64,000 nucleotides of DNA from Thioclava sp. ES.031 (GTDB lineage Bacteria; Pseudomonadota; Alphaproteobacteria; Rhodobacterales; Rhodobacteraceae). The position numbers and the translations under genes are program-made. Below the pieces are notes generated by a model. It had not been told where the DNA came from. It saw only the letters and a list, made by a program, of their open reading frames with translations, and did not search any database. Of the stretch, positions 53,833 to 63,046 are shown piece after piece. The stretch lies in the NCBI RefSeq assembly GCF_002563775.1, contig NZ_PDJO01000001.1:940001-1004000 (forward strand). Direction: 5' to 3'. How positions within the stretch are numbered: the first letter of the stretch is position 1; the number at the start of each line of letters is the position of its first letter.

Positions 53833-55497
53833 ATGAAACACAAGTTCGTTCTGGCGGGTCTTGCGCTCGCCGTCGCTACGGGTGGACCGGCAGGGCCGGC
53901 GCTGGCGGGCGGCTCGGATATCGTGGGCGGGGTGATCGGCGGGATCATCGGCGGCGCGATCGTGAACGAGGCCAACCGCCAGCCGCGCACGGTCACCAAG
54001 CGCACCTATTACAAGAAGCCGACCATGTCGTCGGCGCAGCGCGAGGCCAATCGCGAAGTGCAGGTTTCGCTCAACCACTTCGGCTGGAATGTCGGCACGC
54101 CGGACGGGGTGCTGGGGCGCAACTCGCGCGCGGGCATCTCGCAATATCAGGCCTTCATGGATTTCCCGATCACGGGCAAGCTGACCGATCTGGAGCGTAC
54201 CATTCTGACCACGTCCTATCAGAAGGCGAGCCTCGGCGGTGCTGCGGTCACGCAGACGATCTCGACACATCCGCAGGGGATGCGCGGGCTTCTCCTGCAG
54301 ACGCGCGAGCAGATGCTGGGCACGGGGGGTAACACCTATGCGGGCAATTCGATCGGCGGCTTGCCGCCGCAAATCTCCGAGGCCGTGTTCGAGATCGCGC
54401 GCAGCTCCAATGTCGAGCCGCAGCAGTTGATGGCGCGGTCTGGCTTCGTGCAGCTGGCCGATCTCAACAATGACGGGCGCACCGATTATTTGCTCGATAC
54501 TTCGGTTTTGGGGCCGGGCTTCTGGTGCAACGACAAGAGCTGCGCGGTGCGGGTCTTCGCCTCGACGCCGAGCGGCTTCTCGCGCAACGATTTCCAGGCC
54601 TATAACGCGACGCCTGCGATGTTCACCTGTCAGGCGGGGGCGTGCCAGAAGACCGACGCGAGCGCCCAGAGCAACGCGCCGGTCACGGCTGCAGCGCCCG
54701 CGCCTGCTCCGGCGCCAGCCGCGCCGTCCTTCGCGACGCAGATGGCCTCGCAGCCAGCGCCCGCGATGCCGTCCTTCGTGGCGCCTGCGCCGGTTACGGA
54801 ACCGGTGCCGGTGTCACTTGCGTCTTTCTGCGCCAAGACCAGTCTCGTCACCTCGTCCAATGGCGGCTTCGCCACCGAGGCTTCGTTGACCGATCCGGGG
54901 CAGGCCCTGGGCGAACAGTTTTGCCTCGCACGCGGCTATGCGCTGGACGAGGGCGCGGAGCTGGAGGCCAATATCGGGGGCTTCACGCCCGAGCAGATCG
55001 CCGCGCAATGTCGCGATTTCGGCGCGCTTCTCTCCGAGCAGGTGGCCGCCATCGGCACCACCCCGCGCGAGGCGACACTTGCCAAGGTGAAAAGCTTCAT
55101 CGACGGCTCGGGGATGAGCCCGGCGCAGCTCTCGGGCACCGCGAAGGTCTGCCTGTCGGTCGGCTACCGCACCGACGACATGGACGTGGCGCTGGGCTCG
55201 GCGCTGGTTCTGGGCGGTCTTGGCGAGGGCGCTTATGACGAATTGGTCGGCCATCACCTGATGCAGGGAATCGGCACGGCCGAGCGCGCCGACCTCGCGA
55301 TGGGCTGGTATGAGAACGCGCTTTCGGCCCAGCCGGTCTTCGCGCCCGCGCAGCCCGAGCGCAGCGGTTTGATCCGCAAGGCGGCCCTGATGATGAACGG
55401 TCGCGCCGACGCCGCCACCGCGCCGAAGCCTGCGATGGCGCTGCCGAGCTTTGCGGCGAAGGCGGCGGAGCTCGTGGAAACCGCGGCACCTCAATAA
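53833..55497 (+). CDS. Secreted protein with peptidoglycan-binding-like domain
   Basis: This 554-residue exported protein has a signal peptide ending PALAGG, then a Gly-rich stretch (DIVGGVIGGIIGGAIVNEAN) resembling a membrane-spanning glycine zipper. At about residues 70-125 is a PG-binding-1 domain (REVQVSLNHFGWNVGTPDGV and LGRNSRAGISQYQAF). A Pro/Ala linker (about 280-325, APAPAPAAPSFA) leads to a Cys-containing C-terminal domain of unknown type (KTSLVTSSNGGFATEAS). The glycine zipper and PG-binding combination suggests an envelope role. ATG 53833 is chosen over a TTG 15 bases upstream. A 13-bp hairpin follows. Confidence 0.78.
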   Translation: MKHKFVLAGLALAVATGGPAGPALAGGSDIVGGVIGGIIGGAIVNEANRQPRTVTKRTYYKKPTMSSAQREANREVQVSLNHFGWNVGTPDGVLGRNSRAGISQYQAFMDFPITGKLTDLERTILTTSYQKASLGGAAVTQTISTHPQGMRGLLLQTREQMLGTGGNTYAGNSIGGLPPQISEAVFEIARSSNVEPQQLMARSGFVQLADLNNDGRTDYLLDTSVLGPGFWCNDKSCAVRVFASTPSGFSRNDFQAYNATPAMFTCQAGACQKTDASAQSNAPVTAAAPAPAPAPAAPSFATQMASQPAPAMPSFVAPAPVTEPVPVSLASFCAKTSLVTSSNGGFATEASLTDPGQALGEQFCLARGYALDEGAELEANIGGFTPEQIAAQCRDFGALLSEQVAAIGTTPREATLAKVKSFIDGSGMSPAQLSGTAKVCLSVGYRTDDMDVALGSALVLGGLGEGAYDELVGHHLMQGIGTAERADLAMGWYENALSAQPVFAPAQPERSGLIRKAALMMNGRADAATAPKPAMALPSFAAKAAELVETAAPQ

Positions 55498-55507
55498 GCT
55501 GCACCCC

Positions 55508-55537
55508 GCGACAGGCCGGGACCGCCCGGCCTGTCGC
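55508..55537 (+). terminator. Strong hairpin after the PG-binding protein gene
   Basis: GCGACAGGCCGGG (55508-55520) pairs perfectly with CCCGGCCTGTCGC (55525-55537), 13 bp with a 4-nt loop, 11 bases past the stop. No T tract follows. Confidence 0.6.
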
Positions 55538-55640
55538 AACGGCAAGAGCGCGAATGCGAAAAATTCTCGCCAATCCCGAAATACCCCCTTTTCATCCCCC
55601 AAGCCTTTGGCTAATACGCGCCACACCAAGCCTAGACAGT

Positions 55641-55727
55641 GCGGTCGTGGCGGAATTGGTAGACGCGCAGCGTTGAGGTCGCTGTGGGGTAACTCCCGTG
55701 GAAGTTCGAGTCTTCTCGACCGCACCA
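55641..55727 (+). tRNA. tRNA-Leu (anticodon GAG)
   Basis: A full cloverleaf of 87 bases including an encoded CCA end. The acceptor GCGGTCG pairs with CGACCGC. The anticodon stem is CAGCG/CGCTG (55668-55672 and 55680-55684) with the loop TTGAGGT, anticodon GAG at 55675-55677. A long variable arm (GGGGTAACTCCC) marks it as class II leucine. It reads CUC and CUU. Shortly after, ATTTCTCT/AGAGAAAT (55727-55747) forms an 8-bp hairpin. Confidence 0.96.
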
Positions 55728-56041
55728 TTTCTCTCCTGAAGAGAAATCTGACAGACCCGAGGCGGGTATCCCCCAGATCGCAATTGCCCTGTCGCATCGT
55801 GGATGCGCGCGCGAGTCTGCGCGTCCTGTGCTTTGACGGTTTCCAGTGCGGGTCAAAGTTCAGCGGCAGCGTCCGGCCTCGCACCTTGGCAGTGCGCCAC
55901 CATGGTCGCGCCGGGCTGAACTCCCGCCGATTTATCTCAAATCCCGTGAACACTCGCGCGTGCGTTAACCCTGCCTTGGGAGATGCGCGCGATGATCGCC
56001 TCTGGGTGAAACCGTATTGGGGCTGATCGGGCGACCGAGCG
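55728..56041 (+). other. 314-base gap between tRNA-Leu and the RTX/Hint gene
   Basis: Apart from the small hairpin right after the tRNA I see no gene. No integrase or direct repeat of the tRNA 3' end is visible in this gap, so there is no sign of an inserted element here. Confidence 0.4.
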
Positions 56042-58774
56042 ATGGCGAGTTACGTCTTTCATGGGTATTTCAGGTCGGATTTCCTGATCGAGGGTGGCGG
56101 ATCGACCGTCGTCACCGGCAGCCGTCTCATGATCGACCCGAGCTGGGACGTCGATACCAGCGGGCGCATCTTCACCTTCACCGACGATGACGCGAACCTC
56201 TCGGGCGACAATTTCAACAACGAGGTCGGCAACGACAGCACGCAAACGATCTCGGTGACCGATGCCGCTGGCACGCCCATCGCCTCCGGGCAGGGCTATA
56301 TAGAGACCGCGTTCACCTTGCTCGCCCCGGACGGCACGACGATCACAATCTATATCCTCGAGATCGGCGGAACGATCGTCGGCGAGGTCGCCGATCAACC
56401 GCTTCAGCCCGGTGTCACCTATGAGGTCACATCCGTCAGCGACGTCTCGACCGGCCCCGCCTATACCGAGCTCTTCAACGCAACCTACGACCCCGACGAC
56501 GCCAACGCGATCCAGGGCGGCAATCTGGACGACTCGCTTCAAGGGGGCGCGTTGAGCGATCTGATCGACGGCGGGGCCGGGGCCGACACGATCGATGGCG
56601 GCACGGGCGACGACACGATTAACTACGGCGCCGGCGGCAGCACTCAGGCTGAGGGCGATCTGGTCTATGGTGGCGATGGCAACGATCTGATCGATGACGT
56701 CCCGGGCATCTCCTACGACTATGACGACACGCTTCACGGCGGGGCCGGGAGCGATACGATCTGGGCCGGGGGCGGTGCGGATTCCGTCCTTGGCGGTGCC
56801 GATGACGACGTGCTCCATGGCGAGGCCGGGGACGATACGGTCCTTGGGGGCGCGGGGAGTGACGCGCTTTACGGCGATGATGGCAATGACTCGCTTCTGG
56901 GCGAAGCTGGTGCCGATACGATCCTCGGCGGCTCAGGCGATGACACGCTCTCGGGCGGGGACGGGGCCGATCACCTCACGGGCGAGTGGGGCAGTGATCT
57001 TATCTACGGCGATGCCGATGCCGATACGGTCTACCTGGGCGACGCGTGGGGCAGCGATACGGTCTTCGGCGGCGAGACCGTCACCACCGGCAGCGATTTC
57101 GACCTGCTCAACTTCACCTTTTACACGGCGAGCGGCGTGGCCGTTACCTTCTCCGGATCGGAGAGCGGTACGGCCAGCGCAGGCGGAAACGCGGCGAGCT
57201 TCAGCGAAATCGAAGGGGTCGTCGGGTCGGAGCAGGGCGATCTGATCGACGCCACCAATGATGCCAGCGGTGTCTCGATAGACGGTGGCGGCGGCGCCGA
57301 CACGATCACCGGCGGATCGGGCGCCGACACGCTTTCGGGGGGCGACGGCAACGACACGATCTGGGCGCTGGGCGGCGACGATCTGATCTCGGGCGGGGCG
57401 GGCGACGATACGCTACAGGGTGTGGGCGGCAGCGATACGCTCACCGGCGGGGCAGGGGCTGACGAGCTGCATGGCGGCGACGATGCCGATACCTTCCTGC
57501 TTTATGCAGGCGATGGGGCCGAGACGATCTTCGGCGGCGAAGGCGGCGCCGATTGGGACGTGATCGTGCTAGGCCCGGGCGGGGCCACCGTCACCTGGAT
57601 CGGCTGGGAGACGGGCGCGATCAGCTATGACGGCGGCACGACCGTCACCTATTTCTGGGAGGTCGAGGAGGTTCGCGGCTCCGCCGACGCGGAGAGCTTC
57701 GACGCCTCTGCCGCCGCGAATGCCGTCTCGATCGGGGCGGGCGACGGGGCCGATACGCTGACCGGCTCGGCACAGGGCGACACGCTCGATGCGGGTGCGG
57801 GCAGCGACGTGATCGATGGCGGCGCAGGCGCCGATACGATCACAACCGGGCTTGGCGCCGACACGCTCAGCGTCGGCGATGGCGACGGGCAGGACATCGT
57901 CACCGATTTCGATCTGACGGATGACGGGACTGGCTTCACGCTCGATCAGCTCGATATCTCTGACCTGACCGATGATAGCGGCAATCCGGTCAATGCCTGG
58001 GATGTCGCGGTCAGCGACGATGGCGCGGGCAATGCGGTTCTCAGCTTTCCCAATGGTGAGAGCCTGACGCTGACCGGTATCGCGCCCGTGCAGGTGGCGG
58101 GGGCGCCGCAGCTCTACGCGATGGGAATCCCCTGTTTCACCGAAGGCACGCGGCTCGCGACGCCGCGCGGGCCGCGCCGGGTCGAAACCCTGAAACCGGG
58201 CGATCTGATCACGACGCTGGATGATGCGCCGCAGCCGGTGCTGTGGCATGCGCGTCGCCGGTTTGGCGCGGCGGCGCTGGCTGCCGATCCGCGGCTTTGC
58301 CCGGTGCGAATGCGGCCCGGGGCGTTCGGCAATCGCGAGGCGCTGGTCCTCTCCGGGCAACATTGCATCTGGGTGCCGGAGGGGCAGGGCGCGCTCGCGC
58401 GCGCGCGCCACTTAGCAGCAACGGGATGGGGCGGGGCGCGGGTGATGCGGGGCTGCCGGGAGGTGACCTATCACCACCTGCTGCTGCCGCGTCATGCGTT
58501 GGTCAATGCCGAGGGTGCCTGGGTCGAAAGTTTCTGGCCCGGACCGCAGGCGCTGCGCGCGCTGACCCCGTCAGATCTGACCGATCTGCTGCGCGCCCAC
58601 CCCGCCTTGGCGAAGGTCCATTTCCTCGGCGCGTCACCCGAGACGATCTACGGTCCGCGCGCCCGGCCGATGCTGACGTTACGGCAACTTGATCGCCTCA
58701 AATGCAAGTCGTGGTCGCTCCTTGCGCGACAAGTGACGGAAAACGGCAATTTTTCAGGCGAAATGGTGCTGTGA
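56042..58774 (+). CDS. RTX calcium-binding protein with C-terminal Hint domain
   Basis: This protein of 910 residues has an N-terminal domain of about 155 residues, then two blocks of RTX-type repeats GGxGxDxxx (about residues 159-330 and 415-480, plus a third at 565-625). A spacer (ATLSVGDGDGQDIVTDF type) leads to the Hint module. The Hint domain starts at Cys698 (IPCFTEGTRLATPRGPRRVETL) and has the block-B-like His in LSGQHCIWV, then HHLLLPRHALVNAEGAWVESFWPG. Hint domains of this type are frequent on large secreted proteins of Rhodobacteraceae and may cut the chain. There is no Sec signal, as for type I secreted RTX proteins. The target is unknown. Confidence 0.85.
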   Translation: MASYVFHGYFRSDFLIEGGGSTVVTGSRLMIDPSWDVDTSGRIFTFTDDDANLSGDNFNNEVGNDSTQTISVTDAAGTPIASGQGYIETAFTLLAPDGTTITIYILEIGGTIVGEVADQPLQPGVTYEVTSVSDVSTGPAYTELFNATYDPDDANAIQGGNLDDSLQGGALSDLIDGGAGADTIDGGTGDDTINYGAGGSTQAEGDLVYGGDGNDLIDDVPGISYDYDDTLHGGAGSDTIWAGGGADSVLGGADDDVLHGEAGDDTVLGGAGSDALYGDDGNDSLLGEAGADTILGGSGDDTLSGGDGADHLTGEWGSDLIYGDADADTVYLGDAWGSDTVFGGETVTTGSDFDLLNFTFYTASGVAVTFSGSESGTASAGGNAASFSEIEGVVGSEQGDLIDATNDASGVSIDGGGGADTITGGSGADTLSGGDGNDTIWALGGDDLISGGAGDDTLQGVGGSDTLTGGAGADELHGGDDADTFLLYAGDGAETIFGGEGGADWDVIVLGPGGATVTWIGWETGAISYDGGTTVTYFWEVEEVRGSADAESFDASAAANAVSIGAGDGADTLTGSAQGDTLDAGAGSDVIDGGAGADTITTGLGADTLSVGDGDGQDIVTDFDLTDDGTGFTLDQLDISDLTDDSGNPVNAWDVAVSDDGAGNAVLSFPNGESLTLTGIAPVQVAGAPQLYAMGIPCFTEGTRLATPRGPRRVETLKPGDLITTLDDAPQPVLWHARRRFGAAALAADPRLCPVRMRPGAFGNREALVLSGQHCIWVPEGQGALARARHLAATGWGGARVMRGCREVTYHHLLLPRHALVNAEGAWVESFWPGPQALRALTPSDLTDLLRAHPALAKVHFLGASPETIYGPRARPMLTLRQLDRLKCKSWSLLARQVTENGNFSGEMVL
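56515..57860 (+). repeat. RTX nonapeptide repeats within the Hint protein gene
   Basis: Many tandem nine-residue units of the form GGxGxDxxx (for example GGAGADTIDGGTGDDTI and GGDGNDTIWALGGDDLI) in several blocks separated by spacers. They form calcium-binding beta-rolls. The DNA repeats are imperfect at base level. Confidence 0.85.
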
Positions 58775-58806
58775 TGGGTCGGTGACGTGGGTTTTTGATT
58801 TCCGGG

Positions 58807-58835
58807 TTGAAAAACGCAAATGCCCTTGCTTTAGT
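58807..58835 (+). promoter_or_regulatory. Candidate promoter for the polyamine-type ABC operon
   Basis: TTGAAA (58807-58812), 17-base spacer, TTTAGT (58830-58835), 49 bases before the TTG start of the ATPase gene, in an AT-rich patch. Confidence 0.5.
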
Positions 58836-58883
58836 CACATGCACGGGAATTGACCAACGACAAAAAACAACGGGGAGCCCGCT

Positions 58884-59984
58884 TTGAACAACGCAGCTAG
58901 CGACGATGGATTCGTCGTATTCGACCGCGTGCAGAAGAGCTATGACGGCGAAACGCTCGTCGTGAAGGATCTCAATCTCTCGATCGGTAAGGGCGAGTTT
59001 CTGACGATGCTCGGACCGTCCGGTTCAGGGAAAACCACCTGCCTGATGATGCTTGCAGGTTTCGAAACCGCCACCAACGGCGAGATCCGCCTCGACGGCC
59101 AGAACATCAACATGGTGCCTCCGCACAAGCGCGGCATCGGGATGGTGTTCCAGAACTATGCACTCTTTCCACATATGACCGTGGGCGAGAACCTCGCCTT
59201 CCCGCTCGAAGTGCGGGGCATGGGCAAGGATGAACGCGAAACCAAGGTTAAGCGCGCACTGGACATGGTGCAGATGGGAAGCTTCATCCATCGCCGTCCG
59301 GCGCAGCTTTCGGGCGGTCAGCAACAGCGGATCGCATTGGCCCGCGCGCTGGTCTTCGACCCCGAGCTGGTCCTGATGGACGAACCGCTCGGCGCGCTCG
59401 ACAAACAGCTTCGCGAACATATGCAGTTCGAGATCAAGCACCTGCACGAAAGCCTCGGGATCACCGTGGTCTACGTGACCCACGATCAGGGTGAGGCGCT
59501 GACCATGTCGGACCGCGTGGCCGTGTTCAACGACGGCCGCATTCAGCAACTCGCGCCGCCGGACGAGCTGTATGAACGTCCGCAGAACAGCTTCGTCGCG
59601 CAGTTCATCGGCGAGAACAACAAGCTTCCGGGCCGAGTCGAGACGCTGAATGGCGACACCTGCACGGTGCGTCTGGAAACCGGCGAGATCATCGACGCGA
59701 CGGCGGTGAATATCCGCGAGGCGGGGCAGGAGACGCTGGTCTCCATCCGTCCCGAGCGGGTCGAATTCAAGCCCGAGATAATGCCTTCGGGCGCCCATAC
59801 GATCAACGCCGACGTGCTCGAAGTGATCTATATGGGGGACATCCTGCGCACCCGTATGAAGGTTGCCGGGTCGCCGGAATTCGTCATGAAATCGCGCAAT
59901 ACGCTCGATCAGGTGCGGCTGACGGAAGGCCAGACGGTCAAGATCGGCTGGCACCCGCAGGACGCGCGCGCGCTCGATCTCTAA
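58884..59984 (+). CDS. Polyamine-type ABC transporter ATPase (PotA-like)
   Basis: This 366-residue ATPase has Walker A GPSGSGKTT (about residues 43-51), Q-loop VFQNYALFPHMTV, signature LSGGQQQR, Walker B LVLMDEPLGALD, switch His VTHDQGEAL and a C-terminal TOBE domain (about 290-360). It is of the PotA/spermidine-putrescine type, which also covers putative spermidine, GABA and related importers. It starts with TTG at 58884 with GGGGAG upstream; MNNAASDDGFVVFDRVQKSYD is the family-like N-terminus. It opens the operon. Confidence 0.92.
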   Translation: MNNAASDDGFVVFDRVQKSYDGETLVVKDLNLSIGKGEFLTMLGPSGSGKTTCLMMLAGFETATNGEIRLDGQNINMVPPHKRGIGMVFQNYALFPHMTVGENLAFPLEVRGMGKDERETKVKRALDMVQMGSFIHRRPAQLSGGQQQRIALARALVFDPELVLMDEPLGALDKQLREHMQFEIKHLHESLGITVVYVTHDQGEALTMSDRVAVFNDGRIQQLAPPDELYERPQNSFVAQFIGENNKLPGRVETLNGDTCTVRLETGEIIDATAVNIREAGQETLVSIRPERVEFKPEIMPSGAHTINADVLEVIYMGDILRTRMKVAGSPEFVMKSRNTLDQVRLTEGQTVKIGWHPQDARALDL

Positions 59985-59995
59985 AGAATGCGGAA

Positions 59996-60017
59996 CGTGC
60001 GGTCCAAGCTCCGCACG
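59996..60017 (+). promoter_or_regulatory. Hairpin between ATPase and binding-protein genes
   Basis: CGTGCGG (59996-60002) pairs with CCGCACG (60011-60017), an 8-nt loop. It lies 12-33 bases after the ATPase stop in a 115-base gap. It may stabilise or process the mRNA to raise the binding-protein level. Confidence 0.4.
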
Positions 60018-60099
60018 CTCCGAACTGCCGCAAAAAGCGGCCAAGCGGCGAAAACGTCGCGAAACCACAAAAGCTCAACCAACTGGGAGTAAGACCAAG

Positions 60100-61176
60100 A
60101 TGAAAAAAGCAATGATCCTGAGCACCGCGCTCGTCGGCCTCGTGGCCGGTGCGGCGCAGGCCGAGGAAGTCACTGTCCTTTCCTGGGGCGGCGCTTACGA
60201 GAAAAGCCAGGTCGAAGCCTATAACAAGCCCTTCGCGGAAGCGACCGGCATCGACGTGAACATGGAAGCCGCCGACAACCCGGCGACCCCGATCAAGGCA
60301 CAGGTCGAGGCGAACAACGTGTCGGTCGACGTGGCCGATGTTGAGAAGTCCGACGCGATCCGTCTGTGCGACGAAGGTCTGCTCGAGCCGATCAACCCCG
60401 ACACCGATCTGGCCGCGTCGCCCGACGGCACCCCGGCGAGCGAAGACTTCATCGATGGCTCCTTCACCGATTGCGGTGTGGCGAACATCGTGTGGTCGAC
60501 CGTGATGTCCTACAACTCGGACAAAGTTGACGGTGAGCCGACCTCGATCGCCGACTTCTTCGACACCGCGAAGTACCCGGGCAAGCGCGGTCTGCGCAAG
60601 TCGGCCAAGGGCACGCTGGAATTCGCGCTGATGGGCGCAGGCGTTCCGGCTGCGGACGTCTACAAGGAACTCGGCACCCCCGAGGGCGTCGACAAGGCCT
60701 TCGCCGAACTCGACAAGATCAAGGGCGACGTCGTCTGGTGGGATGCTGGTGCGCAGCCGCCGCAGCTCCTCGCCGATGGGGAAGTCGTGATGTCGACCGC
60801 CTATAACGGCCGTATCTTCAACGCTGAAGTCGCCGAGGGTCAGCCCTTCAAGATCGTCTGGGACGGTCAGCTGATGGACTTCGACTTCTTCGTGATCCCG
60901 AAGGGCGCGCCCCATATGGAAGCCGCGAAGAAATATCTGAAGTTCGCGACCGAGACCCAGCAGCTCGCCAACCAGGCGAAGTGGATCTCCTACGGTCCGG
61001 CACGTAAGTCCTCGGCTCCGATGGTCGGCATGTATCAGGACGGCAAAACCGAAATGGGCCCGCATATGCCCACCTCGGATAAGAACATGAAGAACGCCCT
61101 GGTCAACGACTCGGAGTTCTGGGCTGACCACGACACCGAACTGAGCGAGCGCTTCAACGCTTGGCTCGCTGGCTAA
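60100..61176 (+). CDS. Polyamine-type ABC transporter substrate-binding protein
   Basis: This 358-residue periplasmic protein has a signal peptide MKKAMILSTALVGLVAGAAQA and begins its mature fold with EVTVLSWGGAYEKSQVEAYNKPFAEATGI, the PotD/PotF-like pattern. VVWWDAGAQPPQLLADGEVVMSTAYNGR contains the ligand-clamp residues. The ligand (putrescine, spermidine or another small cation) cannot be fixed. The family has about 350 residues. GGGAG lies 9 bases before the ATG. Confidence 0.91.
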   Translation: MKKAMILSTALVGLVAGAAQAEEVTVLSWGGAYEKSQVEAYNKPFAEATGIDVNMEAADNPATPIKAQVEANNVSVDVADVEKSDAIRLCDEGLLEPINPDTDLAASPDGTPASEDFIDGSFTDCGVANIVWSTVMSYNSDKVDGEPTSIADFFDTAKYPGKRGLRKSAKGTLEFALMGAGVPAADVYKELGTPEGVDKAFAELDKIKGDVVWWDAGAQPPQLLADGEVVMSTAYNGRIFNAEVAEGQPFKIVWDGQLMDFDFFVIPKGAPHMEAAKKYLKFATETQQLANQAKWISYGPARKSSAPMVGMYQDGKTEMGPHMPTSDKNMKNALVNDSEFWADHDTELSERFNAWLAG

Positions 61177-61244
61177 AGCCACAAGGGCCGCGCGGCATTT
61201 CCATGTCGCGCGGCTCGACCTGTTCGATGTCAGGAGCCTCGCGG

Positions 61245-61736
61245 ATGTCAGCTTTCCGGTCGTCACTGGCCTGTTTGTGCATCGGTCTTTGTCTGTCTGT
61301 GCCCGCTGCCTTGCACGCTCAGGCGCAAGACGATGCGGTCGTCGGCTACGAGACCGGCGATACGAAGATGAACGCGGCGATCGGCCAAGCCCGCGCGACC
61401 TATGAAAGCGTCTTCATTCCTGCGGTGCGCGCCCGGTCCGGCTCGCAATTCATGCTCAAGGCGGGGATCGAGACGCCCGCCAATGGCCTCGAACATATCT
61501 GGATCGCGCCGATTTCGATCTCCGCGCAGAAAATCACCGGCACGTTGATGAACGAGCCCGTGCATTTCAAAGCGCATGCCGGAGACGAGATTACCTTCGC
61601 GCCGAACCAGATTTCCGACTGGAGCTTTCGCCGCGATGGCAAGCTTCACGGCAACTACACGACGCGGGTGATGCTGCCCGATATTCCCGCCGAGCAAGCC
61701 GCGAATTTGCGCGCGCAGCTCGCCCCGCTGCCCTGA
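61245..61736 (+). CDS. Secreted DUF2314 domain protein
   Basis: This 163-residue protein has a signal peptide (MSAFRSSLACLCIGLCLSVPAALHAQA) and a DUF2314 domain: MNAAIGQARATYESVF, EHIWIAPISI, GTLMNEPVHFKAHAGDEITF and ISDWSFRRDGKLHGNYTTRVM. DUF2314 has no established function. It lies between the binding-protein gene and the permease genes, in frame with the operon: 68 bases after the former and 17 before the latter. I chose ATG at 61245 with AGGAG 8 bases upstream; the longer frame would overlap the binding protein gene. Confidence 0.83.
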   Translation: MSAFRSSLACLCIGLCLSVPAALHAQAQDDAVVGYETGDTKMNAAIGQARATYESVFIPAVRARSGSQFMLKAGIETPANGLEHIWIAPISISAQKITGTLMNEPVHFKAHAGDEITFAPNQISDWSFRRDGKLHGNYTTRVMLPDIPAEQAANLRAQLAPLP

Positions 61737-61753
61737 GGGGCCAAGGAGACACG

Positions 61754-63034
61754 ATGAGCGACGCAACGATGGATGCGAGCCTGAACGGCCCCGAACCAAC
61801 ACAGTTGAAGACCGCCGACGGGCTGCCGCTGAAGGCCGCCCTCGCGAAATCTCAACTCCGCGCAAAACGCCGCGCCTTCCTTCTGGTCGCGCCGCTGTTC
61901 CTCTTCGTTCTGATTACCTTCGTCGTTCCGATCGGGCAGATGCTGCTGCAATCGGTCTATAACGACGGGTTCTCGAAGAACGCGCCGGCGCTGGGGCAAT
62001 GGTTCAACGAACACCCCCTGGGGTCGCCGATCGACGAGAGCGCCTATACCGCGCTCGCCTCGGACCTCAAGCAGATGAAGGAAAACCGCACGCAGGGCGA
62101 GGCGGGGACCCGGATCAACTATGACGTGGCGGGCACGCGCTCGCTGTTCACCTCCACCGCGCGCAAGATCGAACGTCTCGAGCCGCCGTGGAAAGAGTCG
62201 ATCCTCGGCGTGAACGAGGGGTGGAGCGACCCGAACCTGTGGCGTGCGATGCGCTCGGCGTCGAGCCCCTACACGGTGGATTTCTACCTCGCCGCGACCG
62301 ACCATACCCGCGACAAGGACAACAATATCGTGCCCGTCGATCCGCAACGCGCGATCTACGGCAAGCTGTTCATCCGCACCGCGATCCTGTCGCTGGTGAT
62401 TACCGTGCTCTGCATGTTCCTCGCCTTCCCGATCGCGCATCTGCTGGCCTCGTTGCCACTGGCGAAATCGAACCTTCTGATGATCTTCGTGCTGCTGCCC
62501 TTCTGGACCTCGCTGCTGGTGCGGACGACCTCGTGGATGGTGCTGTTGCAGCAACAGGGCGTGATCAACGATCTGCTCGTCTGGTCGGGTCTGATCGGCA
62601 ACGATAACCGGCTGGAGATGATGTATAACCAGACCGGCACGATCGTCGCGATGACACATATCCTGCTGCCCTTCATGGTGCTGCCGCTCTATTCGGTGAT
62701 GCGAACCATCCCGCCGAGCTATGTCCGCGCGGCCCGCAGCCTTGGCGCCACCTCGTGGACCGCCTTCCGCCGCATCTACCTGCCGCAGACGCTGCCGGGG
62801 ATCGGGGCAGGGGCGCTTCTCGTGTTCATCCTGTCGGTCGGCTACTACATCACCCCCGCCCTTGTCGGTGGTGCAGACGGTCAGCTGATCTCGAACATGA
62901 TCGCCTTCCACATGCAGAAATCGCTCAACTGGTCGCTTGCTGCGGCATTGGCCTCGATGCTGCTTGGCGGCGTCATCATCCTCTACTGGCTCTATGACCG
63001 GCTGGTGGGCATCGACAACATGAAGCTGGGCTGA
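61754..63034 (+). CDS. Polyamine-type ABC transporter permease (PotB-like)
   Basis: This 426-residue permease is longer than PotB (about 275-285) because a periplasmic loop of about 150 residues follows helix 1 (FNEHPLGSPIDESAYTALAS to HTRDKDNNIV). The rest has five or so helices with the EAA loop YVRAARSLGATSWTAFRRIYLPQ. The extended loop is common in a group of alphaproteobacterial transporters. AAGGAG lies 7 bases before ATG 61754. Confidence 0.9.
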   Translation: MSDATMDASLNGPEPTQLKTADGLPLKAALAKSQLRAKRRAFLLVAPLFLFVLITFVVPIGQMLLQSVYNDGFSKNAPALGQWFNEHPLGSPIDESAYTALASDLKQMKENRTQGEAGTRINYDVAGTRSLFTSTARKIERLEPPWKESILGVNEGWSDPNLWRAMRSASSPYTVDFYLAATDHTRDKDNNIVPVDPQRAIYGKLFIRTAILSLVITVLCMFLAFPIAHLLASLPLAKSNLLMIFVLLPFWTSLLVRTTSWMVLLQQQGVINDLLVWSGLIGNDNRLEMMYNQTGTIVAMTHILLPFMVLPLYSVMRTIPPSYVRAARSLGATSWTAFRRIYLPQTLPGIGAGALLVFILSVGYYITPALVGGADGQLISNMIAFHMQKSLNWSLAAALASMLLGGVIILYWLYDRLVGIDNMKLG

Positions 63035-63046
63035 GGAGAAACACAG

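Noticed and set aside
55641..56041. tRNA-Leu as an integration site of a mobile element
   Set aside because: No integrase gene and no repeat of the tRNA 3' end in the following 400 bases; the neighbours are chromosomal genes.
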